From contig DASZCR010000380.1 of the NCBI GenBank assembly GCA_035942915.1, positions 1-7,766 on the forward strand: a DNA stretch of 7,766 nucleotides, in the 5' to 3' direction. The DNA comes from DASZCR01 sp035942915 (GTDB lineage Bacteria; Acidobacteriota; Blastocatellia; Pyrinomonadales; Pyrinomonadaceae). Position 1 is the first letter of the stretch; each line of letters begins with the position of its first letter. The notes under the pieces were generated by a model. It made no database searches. It was not told where the DNA came from and saw only the letters and a list, made by a program, of their open reading frames with translations. Both the position numbers and the translations under genes were made by a program. Of this stretch, positions 6,570-7,766 are shown piece by piece.

Positions 6570-6667
6570 TAGGTGATAGGACAAGAGTGATAGGTGATAG
6601 GTGATAGGAGAAGACAGGTTTTTCTCTTATCACCCATCACCCATCACCTATCACCTATCATCTATCG
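6566..6667. repeat. GTGATAG heptamer hairpin repeat, copy B
   Basis: The left arm is GTGATAG twice (6566-6579), a 7-nt spacer GACAAGA (6580-6586), then GTGATAG three times (6587-6607). GAGAA (6608-6612) pairs with TTCTC (6622-6626) around a short loop. The right arm is TTATCAC, CCATCAC, CCATCAC, CTATCAC, CTATCAT and CTATCG (6627-6667). In RNA the inner part pairs continuously, with one G-U pair, and the outer part with a few A-C mismatches. The first unit overlaps the ntrY stop, and the last ends 11 bases before the ntrX ATG. No U-tract follows. Orientation and layout match copy A at 851-970. Confidence 0.92.
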
Positions 6668-6678
6668 CCCGGCCATTT

Positions 6679-7766
<1,088 letters not shown>

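Noticed and set aside
6566..6667. Rho-independent terminator between ntrY and ntrX
   Set aside because: The hairpin is long but AT-moderate and no T-run follows it; TTTTT (6619-6623) is in the loop, not after the stem.

Overview
The window is GC-rich chromosomal DNA, dense with genes whose codons end mostly in G or C. It shows no phage, transposase, CRISPR, rRNA or tRNA signature. The gene set fits a free-living Gram-negative-type bacterium: a diderm lipoprotein signal, an NtrY/NtrX pair and a bacterial-length citrate synthase. An acidobacterium is my best guess, from general style and the repeat-rich intergenic regions, but no marker gene here settles it.

Layout, left to right. A SAM hydrolase of the DUF62 family (71-868, +) runs into a ~120-bp hairpin made of GTGATAG-type heptamers (851-970). 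Citrate synthase follows (1064-2215, +) and ends at a strong stem-loop terminator (2247-2300). That terminator probably also serves the convergent gene, a Ser-rich lipoprotein with a DnaJ-like CxxCxGxG cysteine pair (2326-3051, -). Upstream of it on the same strand is a CPBP-family intramembrane protease (3131-4129, -). A 154-bp divergent intergenic region carries a sigma-54-like promoter match and leads to an NtrY-like membrane sensor kinase (4284-6569, +). A second copy of the heptamer hairpin (6566-6667) separates it from an NtrX-like sigma-54 activator (6679 to the window edge, +, incomplete).

How the genes work together. NtrY and NtrX should form one two-component system: a transmembrane HAMP-PAS kinase signalling to a receiver-AAA+ activator with an intact GAFTGA loop. 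The possible sigma-54 promoter ahead of ntrY would allow autoregulation by NtrX. The other genes are housekeeping (SAM hydrolase, citrate synthase) or envelope-associated (lipoprotein, CPBP protease) and show no obvious pathway link to each other.

The least ordinary feature is the repeat family. Two same-orientation copies share one architecture, and in both the upstream gene's TGA stop lies inside the first heptamers of the repeat. I see no convincing new multi-gene system. The repeat family and the DnaJ-zinc-finger lipoprotein are the items most worth following up.
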